Assembly (NCBI RefSeq): GCF_000282615.1
Contig: NZ_AKIY01000296.1
Coordinates: forward strand, 1 to 38,075
DNA from: Bradyrhizobium sp. YR681
GTDB lineage: Bacteria > Pseudomonadota > Alphaproteobacteria > Rhizobiales > Xanthobacteraceae
Length of the DNA stretch: 38,075 bases
Direction: 5' to 3'
Part shown: piece by piece, positions 32,479 to 38,075 of the stretch
Layout of the letters: every line of letters starts with the position of its first letter
Position numbering within the stretch: position 1 is the first letter of the stretch
Position numbers and translations under genes: made by a program
Notes under the pieces: model-generated
Database searches by the model: none
What the model was told of the DNA's origin: nothing
Seen by the model: the letters and a program-made list of their open reading frames with translations, nothing else

Positions 32479-33366
32479 TTACAGCGCGCCCTTCGCCAGC
32501 CGCTTCATCACCTCGTCGAGCTGGTCGAGATTGCGGTAGCTGATCTGGACGGAGCCGCCGGGATCGCGGTGATTGACCGTGACCTTGAGGCCGAGCGCGT
32601 CGCTGACGCGCTTCTCGAGATCGATCGTATCGGGATCCTTCTCCTTGCCGCCGGTGCTGCGCGCCTTCTGCGGCTTGCGCTCCGGCACGCCCTCTTCATG
32701 CGCGAGCGCCTCGGCTTGGCGGACGTTGAGGCGCTCGTCGACGATGCGCTTGGCGGAGGCGAGCGGATCGGGCACGCCGATCAGCGCGCGCGCATGGCCC
32801 GCCGACAGATCGCCGCTGGTGATCAGGGCCTGCACCTCGGCCGGCAGTTTCGTCAGCCGCATCATGTTGGCGACATGGCTGCGGCTCTTGCCGACGGCCT
32901 TGGCGATGTCGTCCTGGCTGCGCTTGAACTCGTTGGCGAGCGCGTGATAGCCGAGCGCCTCTTCCATCGGATTGAGGTCTTCGCGCTGCACGTTCTCGAC
33001 GATCGCGAATTCCAGCGCATCGCTGTCGCTGATGTCGATCGGCACGATCGGCACTTCATGCAGGCCCGCGATCTGCGAGGCGCGCCAGCGCCGCTCGCCG
33101 GCGATGATCTCGAAGCGGTCCTGCGCGCCCTTCACCGGACGCACCACGATCGGCTGGATCACGCCGTGCTGCTTGATGGACTCGCTGAGCTCCTTCAGCT
33201 CGGCATCCGAAAAGGTACGGCGCGGATTGCGCGGGTTGGGCTTGATGAATTCGATCGGCACCTTGCGCTGCGCGCGCGGACGATCGACGTGCTGAGCCTC
33301 GCCGCCGACGTCACCGATCAGACTTGCAAGACCCCGGCCCAGTCGCGAACGCGCTTCGTCGGCCAT
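32479..33366 (-). CDS. parB: chromosome-partitioning protein ParB
   Basis: 295 residues from the ATG at 33366, preceded by the strong ribosome site AAGGGAG; an upstream start at 33387 is weaker. The N-terminal ParA-interacting patch SRLGRGLASLIGD is followed by the CTP-binding/ParB box IIAGERRWRASQIAGL (GERRWRA 90-96) and ENVQREDLNPMEEALGY. The DNA-binding helix-turn-helix is SQDDIAKAVGKSRSHVANMMRL (150-171), and the C-terminal dimerisation region ends ISYRNLDQLDEVMKRL. ParB binds parS, spreads as a CTP-dependent sliding clamp and loads SMC near the origin. Six parS-type sites lie 1.6-4.2 kb away. A family B repeat separates it from parA. Confidence 0.97.
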   Translation of the reverse strand: MADEARSRLGRGLASLIGDVGGEAQHVDRPRAQRKVPIEFIKPNPRNPRRTFSDAELKELSESIKQHGVIQPIVVRPVKGAQDRFEIIAGERRWRASQIAGLHEVPIVPIDISDSDALEFAIVENVQREDLNPMEEALGYHALANEFKRSQDDIAKAVGKSRSHVANMMRLTKLPAEVQALITSGDLSAGHARALIGVPDPLASAKRIVDERLNVRQAEALAHEEGVPERKPQKARSTGGKEKDPDTIDLEKRVSDALGLKVTVNHRDPGGSVQISYRNLDQLDEVMKRLAKGAL

Positions 33367-33414
33367 CGCCAGCTCCCTTGGATTCACGGTGCAGCACTCC
33401 AGAACTGAATTTTC

Positions 33415-33499
33415 GTAGGGTGGGCAAAGCGAAGCGTACCCACCGATTATCTATGTGCGGAGGATGGTGGGCACGGCGAAGGCGCCTTTGCCCACCCTA
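33415..33499. repeat. family B inverted repeat, copy 2 (parA-parB gap)
   Basis: Ends GTAGGGTGGGCAAAG and CTTTGCCCACCCTAC match those of the element at 19794. It occupies 85 of the 141 bases between parA and the parB start. Because parA and parB are co-oriented and normally co-transcribed, a strong hairpin here may set the ParA:ParB expression ratio. Confidence 0.85.
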
Positions 33500-33507
33500 C
33501 GGCATCC

Positions 33508-34362
33508 TCAATGCGTGACGCGCAGCTCGCGCTCGCGCTGGATCACTTCGGTGGCGAGCCGCAGATAGGCTTCGCTGCCGACGCATTTGAGATCGTAGAC
33601 CAGCACCGGCTTGCCGTAGGACGGCGCCTCCGAGATGCGCACGTTGCGCGGGATCATGGTCTTGTAGACCTTCTCGCCCATGAACTGGCGGACGTCGGCG
33701 ACGACCTGGTTGGAGAGGTTGTTGCGCGAGTCGAACATGGTCAGCACGATGCCGTGTATCGACAGGTTCGGATTGAGCGTCGAGCGCACCTGCTCCACCG
33801 TCTGCAGCAATTGCGACAGACCTTCGAGCGCGAAGAATTCGCACTGCAGCGGCACCAGGATCGCGTCGGATGCTGCCATCGCATTGACCGTGAGCAGGTT
33901 GAGCGAGGGCGGGCAGTCGATCAGCACATAGGTGTAGTCGGCATCCGGCGAGACGTTGTTGTTGAGCGCGCCGATCGCGTCGCGCAGCTTGAAGGCGCGG
34001 CCCGGCGTGGTGCCGAGCTCGAGCTCGAGGCCGGAGAGATCCATGGTCGAGGGCGCGATGTGCAGCCGTGGCACCGCGGTCGAGACCACGGCTTCGCGCA
34101 AGCTCGATTCGCCGATCAGGACGTCATAGGTCGAGCACGAGCGGTTGCGGCGATCGATGCCGAGGCCGGTCGAGGCGTTGCCCTGCGGATCGAGATCGAC
34201 GATCAGGACACGCTCGCCAATCGCCGCGAGCGCGGTGCCGAGGTTGATCGCTGTGGTTGTCTTTCCCACACCGCCCTTTTGATTCGCCAGCGCGAGGATG
34301 CGCGGGTGGCCCTGCGGGACCTCAGCGGTCTGTTGTTGCTGCGGCTCGTCAATCACGCTCAT
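33508..34362 (-). CDS. parA: chromosome-partitioning ATPase ParA
   Basis: 284 residues from the ATG at 34362 with GGGGAT upstream; an earlier start at 34395 would overlap rsmG. The deviant Walker A KGGVGKTT (29-36), LIVDLDPQGNASTGLG, the LIDCPPSLNLLTVNAMAASD Walker B/switch region and IPRNVRISEAPSYGKPVLVYD define the Soj/ParA branch. ParA forms ATP-dependent dimers on the nucleoid and pulls ParB-parS complexes toward the new pole. The N-terminus has a short glutamine run (QQQQ). It follows rsmG by 29 bases and precedes parB. Confidence 0.97.
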   Translation of the reverse strand: MSVIDEPQQQQTAEVPQGHPRILALANQKGGVGKTTTAINLGTALAAIGERVLIVDLDPQGNASTGLGIDRRNRSCSTYDVLIGESSLREAVVSTAVPRLHIAPSTMDLSGLELELGTTPGRAFKLRDAIGALNNNVSPDADYTYVLIDCPPSLNLLTVNAMAASDAILVPLQCEFFALEGLSQLLQTVEQVRSTLNPNLSIHGIVLTMFDSRNNLSNQVVADVRQFMGEKVYKTMIPRNVRISEAPSYGKPVLVYDLKCVGSEAYLRLATEVIQRERELRVTH

Positions 34363-34391
34363 CGCAAATCCCCACTCGACCCCTGAACGTC

Positions 34392-35165
34392 TCACCCGCG
34401 CCGTTCAACTGAAGTCAGCTCGACGATCCAGCCGTCGCCGGTGCGGCTTCGGTGGAGCTGCGGCTGAATATTCCAATATTTAGCGGCTTCGGTCAATTCA
34501 GCCTCTACATCTTGACCCTTCGGAAACAGCGCCTTTGCGCCCTGGCGCAGAAGCGGCTCCGCAAAGCCGATGAGTTGATGTAGCGGAGCCAGCGCTCGGG
34601 CGGTGACGCAATCGACGGGGCCGGTGATTCTATCCACATTATCCCCGATCTCAGCGAGATGTACGACTCCCGGAGATGTGGTGATGCGGATCGCTTCGCG
34701 CAAAAACGCGGCTTTCTTGGCAATGCGCTCGACGAGATGGACGCGCGCGTCCGGCGTGCCGGCCATGGCGCAGGCGAGCACGACGCCAGGAAAGCCGCCG
34801 CCGCTGCCGAGGTCGGCCCAGCGTTTTGCCGTCGGCGCGAGATCGACGAGCTGTAGCGAATCGGCGATGTGGCGGGTCCAGAGGTGCGGCAGGGTCGACG
34901 GCGCGACCAGATTGGTCTTGGCCTGCCACTCCCGGAGCAGCGCGATGTAGCTATCGAGCCGGTCCTCGGTTTCACGTGAAACGGGCGCGAGCTTGAGCGC
35001 CGCGATCTTGTCGGCGGCGATGATCGCGTCCAGCGACCGATCGTTCGCGCTCGCCTTGTCGATCTTCGGCCGAGCCGGCGCCGGCTCGGATTGCCCGCCG
35101 GCGCCCTCACCCGCTGCGGGTCGTCGCGATAGCGGTCTGTCTCCGCCCGATCCGCGCTGTTTCAC
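34392..35165 (-). CDS. rsmG: 16S rRNA (guanine-527-N7) methyltransferase RsmG
   Basis: 257 residues from a GTG at 35165. No other ATG, GTG or TTG occurs before the conserved domain, so the start inside a parS site is forced, unless a CTG is used. The first 45 residues are a polar Pro/Ala-rich extension beyond the usual family start. The core matches RsmG: RLDSYIALLREWQAKTNLVAPSTLPHLWTRHIADSLQL, SAM motif WADLGSGGGFPGVVLA, VHLVERIAKKAAFLREAI and VTARALAPLHQLIGFAEPLL. It methylates N7 of G527 in 16S rRNA. A second parS-type core lies within its codons for PVSRET. It follows mnmG by nine bases. Confidence 0.95.
   Translation of the reverse strand: MKQRGSGGDRPLSRRPAAGEGAGGQSEPAPARPKIDKASANDRSLDAIIAADKIAALKLAPVSRETEDRLDSYIALLREWQAKTNLVAPSTLPHLWTRHIADSLQLVDLAPTAKRWADLGSGGGFPGVVLACAMAGTPDARVHLVERIAKKAAFLREAIRITTSPGVVHLAEIGDNVDRITGPVDCVTARALAPLHQLIGFAEPLLRQGAKALFPKGQDVEAELTEAAKYWNIQPQLHRSRTGDGWIVELTSVERRG
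34968..34983. promoter_or_regulatory. parS-type site 1 (inside rsmG)
   Basis: The 14-base core GTTTCACGTGAAAC is perfect, while both outer bases (G and G) differ from the 16-base TGTTTCACGTGAAACA consensus. It encodes V-S-R-E-T in rsmG. ParB binding is expected but may be weaker than at the intergenic sites. Confidence 0.75.
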
Positions 35166-35173
35166 GTGAAACG
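35158..35173. promoter_or_regulatory. parS site 2 (contains the rsmG start codon)
   Basis: TGTTTCACGTGAAACG matches parS at 15 of 16 positions. On the minus strand its central GTG is the rsmG start codon, and it abuts the mnmG stop at 35175. ParB bound here would sit on the junction of two co-transcribed genes in its own operon. Confidence 0.85.
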
Positions 35174-35174
35174 C

Positions 35175-37055
35175 CTATGCGATTGCTTTGGAAGTTTTCC
35201 GCGCCTCGCGCCGCAGATAGGCGGCGAGGATGCCGAGCGCCGCGGGCGTCATGCCATCGATGCGGCCGGCCTGGCCAACCGTGAACGGCCGTGCCTTCTC
35301 CAGCTTGGCGCGGACCTCATTGGAGAGACCGGGGACGAGGCTGTAGTCGACCTCCGACAGCACCATGCCCTCGTCGCGCCGGAAGGCTTCGACGTCGGCA
35401 CTCTGGCGCTCGAGATAGACATCGTATTTGGCGTCGATCTCGAGATGGGTGGCGATGACTGGATCGATCGCCGACAGCTCCGGCCAGATGGCGCGGACCT
35501 GCGTCCAGCCGATATCAGGATAAGCCATCAGCTCGAACGCCGAGCGGCGCTGGCCGTCGCGATTGAGCGACAGACCGTGCTTGATCGCCTCATTCGGGGT
35601 GATGGTGAGGGACTTCGAGAGCGTCCGGGCGGCGTTCAGGGCGTCCATTTTGGCGCGGTGATGCCGGATCCGGGCATTGCCGACGCATCCGAACGCGATC
35701 CCCTTCTCGGTCAGGCGCTGATCGGCATTGTCCGCCCGCAGCGTCAGCCGGTACTCGGCCCTGGAGGTGAACATCCGATAAGGTTCGCTGATCCCGCGGG
35801 TGACGAGGTCGTCGATCATCACCCCGAGATAGCCGTCTGCACGGTCGAAAACGGTCAGTGCGGCCCCGCTGGCGGAGAGCGCGGCGTTCAGGCCCGCCAC
35901 GATGCCCTGCCCGGCGGCTTCTTCGTATCCGGTGGTGCCGTTGATCTGTCCGGCCAGGAACAGACCACGCAGACGCTTGGTCTGGAGGGTCGGATCGAGC
36001 TCGCGGGGATCGATGTGGTCGTACTCGATGGCGTAGCCCGGGCGGACCATCTTGACCTGCTCGAGGCCGGGAATGGTGGCCAGGATCGCGAGCTGGACCT
36101 CCTCCGGGAGCGAGGTGGAGATGCCGTTGGGATAGACCGTGCTGTCGTCGAGACCTTCCGGCTCCAGGAAGATCTGGTGGCCGTCACGATCGCCGAAGCG
36201 GACGATCTTGTCCTCGATCGAGGGACAGTAGCGCGGTCCGGAGCTCTTGATCTGGCCGGAGTACATCGGGGAGCGATGGACGTTGGCCCGGATCACCTCA
36301 TGGGTGACGGGGGTCGTGCGGGTGATGCCGCACTGGATCTGCGGGGTCGTGATCCGCTCGGTCATGACCGAGAATGGCTCAGGCGGCTCGTCGCCGGGCT
36401 GCATCTCGACCGCGGACCAGTCGATCGTGGTGCCGTCCAGACGCGGCGGAGTCCCCGTCTTGAGCCGCCCGAGAGTGAAGCCGGCACGCTCGAAGGAGGC
36501 CGAAAGAGCCATCGCCGGAGCTTCGCCGACCCGGCCGGCGGGCCAATTCTTCTCGCCGAGATGGATCAGACCGCGCAGGAAGGTGCCGGTGGTGACGACG
36601 ACAGCCCCTGCCCGGAGCTCCCGGCCATCGGCCAGGCGCAGTCCGGTCACCCGTCCCTCGACCACGATCAGCTCGTCGGCCTCGCCCTCGATGACGGAGA
36701 GACCCTCGGTCTCCCGGATCGCGGCCTGCATCGCAGCCGCATAGAGCTTTCGGTCGGCCTGGGCCCGGGGACCGCGGACAGCGGGACCCTTGCGGCGGTT
36801 GAGGACACGAAACTGGATGCCACCGGCATCGCCCACCCGGCCCATCAGACCGTCGAGCGCGTCGACTTCGCGGACCAGATGGCCCTTGCCGAGACCGCCG
36901 ATGGCGGGATTGCAGGACATCGCGCCGATGGTGGAGAAACGATGCGTCACCAGAGCGGTCACGGCGCCCATTCGGGCCGACGCAGCCGCGGCTTCACAGC
37001 CGGCGTGGCCGCCGCCAATCACGATGACGTCGAAACTCTCTCGCTCTGTTCGCAT
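35175..37055 (-). CDS. mnmG: tRNA uridine-5-carboxymethylaminomethyl modification enzyme MnmG
   Basis: 626 residues, the normal GidA length. The N-terminal FAD site is DVIVIGGGHAGCEAAAA (13-20 region), followed by SCNPAIGGLGKGHLVREVDALDG, GPAVRGPRAQADRKLY and VVTTGTFLRG. Later conserved blocks are GRLKTGTPPRLD, GPRYCPSIEDKIVRFGDR with the catalytic cysteine, FLEPEGLDDSTVYPNGISTSLPEEVQ and PGYAIEYDHIDP. The C-terminal region ends in a helical MnmE-binding domain. With MnmE it modifies the wobble uridine of several tRNAs using FAD and methylene-tetrahydrofolate. It lies between mnmE and rsmG on the same strand; four parS sites sit upstream of it. Confidence 0.98.
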   Translation of the reverse strand: MRTERESFDVIVIGGGHAGCEAAAASARMGAVTALVTHRFSTIGAMSCNPAIGGLGKGHLVREVDALDGLMGRVGDAGGIQFRVLNRRKGPAVRGPRAQADRKLYAAAMQAAIRETEGLSVIEGEADELIVVEGRVTGLRLADGRELRAGAVVVTTGTFLRGLIHLGEKNWPAGRVGEAPAMALSASFERAGFTLGRLKTGTPPRLDGTTIDWSAVEMQPGDEPPEPFSVMTERITTPQIQCGITRTTPVTHEVIRANVHRSPMYSGQIKSSGPRYCPSIEDKIVRFGDRDGHQIFLEPEGLDDSTVYPNGISTSLPEEVQLAILATIPGLEQVKMVRPGYAIEYDHIDPRELDPTLQTKRLRGLFLAGQINGTTGYEEAAGQGIVAGLNAALSASGAALTVFDRADGYLGVMIDDLVTRGISEPYRMFTSRAEYRLTLRADNADQRLTEKGIAFGCVGNARIRHHRAKMDALNAARTLSKSLTITPNEAIKHGLSLNRDGQRRSAFELMAYPDIGWTQVRAIWPELSAIDPVIATHLEIDAKYDVYLERQSADVEAFRRDEGMVLSEVDYSLVPGLSNEVRAKLEKARPFTVGQAGRIDGMTPAALGILAAYLRREARKTSKAIA

Positions 37056-37112
37056 GAGCGGACTTCTATCCCAGAGGCGGAAAAGCCGGAAGTGGAAACT
37101 GGGGGAGGCGGG

Positions 37113-37128
37113 TGTTTCACGTGAAACA
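37113..37128. promoter_or_regulatory. parS site 3 (perfect)
   Basis: TGTTTCACGTGAAACA, identical to the consensus parS, lies 58 bases upstream of the mnmG start. It could both nucleate ParB and influence mnmG transcription. Confidence 0.92.
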
Positions 37129-37204
37129 GGCGCGGCCTGAGGGAGCTAGGGCGATTTCGCGAAAACAACCCCATGCACAGTAGAGAGGATGTTGTTCGGA
37201 CTGC

Positions 37205-37220
37205 TGTTTCACGTGAAACG
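37205..37220. promoter_or_regulatory. parS site 4
   Basis: TGTTTCACGTGAAACG matches parS at 15 of 16 positions, in the mnmE-mnmG gap. Confidence 0.88.
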
Positions 37221-37276
37221 GACGGGGCACCGCTCGCTAGGACTGGAGCCGAGGTCGATGTGCCCGCTCAGAGTGC

Positions 37277-37364
37277 CGTCATTGCGAGCATAGCGAAGCA
37301 ATTCAGAATCCTTCCGCGGTTGACAGCCTGGATTGCTTCGTCGCAAGCGCTCCTCGCAATGACG
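37277..37364. repeat. family C inverted repeat, copy 2 (within the parS array)
   Basis: An 88-base element with the same CGTCATTGCGAG ends and ccgcgg centre as the copy at 32199. It sits between parS sites 4 and 5. Inner arms read gaagcaattcag / ctggattgcttc. Confidence 0.88.
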
Positions 37365-37380
37365 GGGCTGGAGTTCCGGG

Positions 37381-37396
37381 CGTTTCACGTGAAACA
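37381..37396. promoter_or_regulatory. parS site 5
   Basis: CGTTTCACGTGAAACA matches parS at 15 of 16 positions, 17 bases beyond the family C repeat. Confidence 0.88.
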
Positions 37397-37469
37397 GCGA
37401 GAGGCTTGTAGCTGGGACGGACCGAAATTCTGGTTCCCCTTCGCCAAATTCCTTGCCTGATCAAGGTGT

Positions 37470-37501
37470 CCCGGATTGCGCTGCGCTTCATCCGGGCTAC
37501 G
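37470..37501. repeat. solo right half of a family A repeat
   Basis: CCCGGATTGCGCTGCGCTTC followed by atccgggctacg corresponds to the right arm of the family A elements at 20754 and 23627. No left arm is found within 100 bases. It is probably a decayed or recombined copy, 12 bases before parS site 6. Confidence 0.75.
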
Positions 37502-37512
37502 AGACAGGCTCC

Positions 37513-37528
37513 TGTTTCACGTGAAACA
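37513..37528. promoter_or_regulatory. parS site 6 (perfect)
   Basis: TGTTTCACGTGAAACA is identical to the consensus parS, 45 bases downstream of the mnmE stop. Confidence 0.92.
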
Positions 37529-37548
37529 CCAAGCAGCGGAGCAAGTGA

Positions 37549-37569
37549 TAGTTCTACAATGAAGAACTA
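37549..37569 (-). other. AT-rich hairpin just after mnmE
   Basis: TAGTTCT (37549-37555) pairs perfectly with AGAACTA (37563-37569) around a 7-base loop, four bases downstream of the mnmE stop on the minus strand. No T-tract follows in that direction, so it is at best a weak terminator or 3'-end structure. Confidence 0.35.
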
Positions 37570-37572
37570 GCG

Positions 37573-38056
37573 CTACTTTCCGATGCAAAACTTTTGGAAG
37601 ATGGCTCCAAGGACGTCCTCGACGTCCACCCGGCCCAAAAGCCGGCCCAGGGCATAGGCCGCGGCGCGAAGCTCTTCGGCGGCAAGCTCTTCGCCGTCTT
37701 CTACAAGCTCCAGGCTCCGACGCAAGCTGTCAGATGCCCGGCGTAACAAATCCCGTTGGCGTGCCCGGGTGACCATGGCGCCCTCGCCGGTTCCGAAAAA
37801 CTCGGCCGCGAATTTCACGAGGTTCTCGACGAGCTCAGGAATGCCATCGCCCCGGCTCGCCGAGATAGCGAACGCGCCAGCCGACGCCGCACTCTGGCCG
37901 CTGCCGAGATCAACCTTGTTCCGGACGATCCAGACCGGGCCGGCGGACCGATCGCCACCGTCCCCGGATTCCCGAAGCAAACGCACCGCCTCGAAATCGA
38001 CGGTGCGCTCGCTCTCTACCAGCCACAGCACCAAGTCTGCATCCTCGGCCCTGGCT
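37573..38056 (-). CDS. mnmE: tRNA modification GTPase MnmE, C-terminal part (partial)
   Basis: The frame enters from the right edge and ends in the diagnostic C-terminal IFQKFCIGK, whose cysteine is part of the family CxGK motif. Visible before it are ARAEDADLVLWLVES, the G4 motif NKVDL in WIVRNKVDL, the G5-like AISASRGDGIPELVENL, and the helical domain ELVEDGEELAAEELRAAAYALGRLLGRVDVEDVLG. With MnmG this GTPase modifies the tRNA wobble uridine. The 5' part, including the P-loop, is outside. The coding frame is lost at base 38057 where a C-run begins (poly-Gly on this strand), so the edge is untrustworthy. Confidence 0.95.
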
Positions 38057-38075
38057 CCCCCCCCCCCCCCCCCCC
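38057..38075. other. 19-base C homopolymer at the window end
   Basis: The final 19 bases are all C. Read on the minus strand they would place a poly-glycine run in the middle of MnmE directly before ARAEDADLVLW, where the family has ordinary helical sequence rich in Arg and Ala. It is most likely a contig-end or sequencing artefact. Confidence 0.8.

Larger units (their letters stand above)
37056..37572. other. mnmE-mnmG intergenic region with parS array
   Basis: This 517-base gap holds four parS-type sites, one complete family C repeat (37277-37364), half of a family A repeat (37470-37501) and a small hairpin by the mnmE stop. Between them only short GC-rich spacer is seen and no credible gene; open frames here run through the palindromes. 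No DnaA-box cluster is apparent, so I do not call it a replication origin, although parS clusters normally mark the origin-proximal region. Confidence 0.75.

Noticed and set aside
34630..34638. CTATCCACA as a DnaA box near parS
   Set aside because: A single near-match inside rsmG with no neighbouring boxes does not support an origin.
35166..37124. 652-codon plus-strand frame opposite mnmG
   Set aside because: Antisense to a full-length MnmG with all motifs; the composition is typical of shadow frames.
37173..37460. 95-codon plus-strand frame in the mnmE-mnmG gap
   Set aside because: It runs through two parS palindromes and a family C repeat, has no ribosome site, and its translation mirrors the repeat arms.
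1..38075. CRISPR arrays, tRNA or rRNA genes, insertion sequences with transposase, phage genes
   Set aside because: No regularly spaced direct repeats, no tRNA cloverleaf or rRNA signature, and no transposase or integrase motif was seen on either strand by eye.

Overview
The window reads as a high-GC alphaproteobacterial chromosome segment, most likely Bradyrhizobium or a close Bradyrhizobiaceae relative. The evidence is the mnmE-mnmG-rsmG-parA-parB order with clustered parS sites, a linked tesB / glnK-amtB / ftsK-lolA-xth neighbourhood, a CtrA-type box, and several families of long intergenic inverted repeats. The genus call is from memory of gene order and codon style, not from a search.

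Layout. (1) Bases 1-109 are the tail of a TesB-type acyl-CoA thioesterase. (2) Bases 116-7859 look like an accessory block. A minus-strand operon encodes an acyl-CoA ligase, a MaoC-like dehydratase, a CaiB/BaiF CoA-transferase and an orphan Bug-type solute-binding protein. A divergent IclR regulator faces it across an AT-rich palindrome. Two tandem GYF_2-DUF898 membrane proteins follow. (3) Bases 8108-13411 hold two glnK-amtB modules. Between them lie an ArsR-SRPBCC pair with a large palindrome against its start codon and a lone ClpP paralogue. A near-consensus sigma-54 element precedes only the second module, and a strong terminator ends it. (4) Bases 13617-14916 encode a GFA-family zinc protein and a DUF4349 lipoprotein. 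(5) Bases 15071-20748 carry a CtrA box, a class I/II aminotransferase, ftsK, lolA and xth. (6) Bases 20854-27705 encode a small cyclic-nucleotide-binding-fold protein, an OmpR-type regulator divergent from an L,D-transpeptidase, a hydratase of the FAH fold, a YggS protein, a membrane diguanylate cyclase, a HAD phosphatase and an unrecognised four-helix membrane protein. (7) Bases 27963-32183 hold leuS-lptE-holA. (8) Bases 32479 to the end hold parB, parA, rsmG, mnmG and the 3' part of mnmE, all on the minus strand, with six parS-type sites in 2.6 kb.

Working together: the glnK-amtB modules form ammonium sensing and uptake. ftsK, parAB and parS form the chromosome segregation machinery. The first operon probably imports and CoA-activates an unidentified organic acid under IclR control. 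Most of the rest is housekeeping. The last 19 bases are a run of C that breaks mnmE and is probably an assembly artefact.

No wholly new multigene defence or mobile system is visible. The most unusual signals are the parS cluster (one site contains the rsmG start codon), the ArsR palindrome abutting its start codon, the lone ClpP between two ammonium-transport modules, the tandem GYF_2-DUF898 genes, and long inverted repeats placed in gene boundaries.
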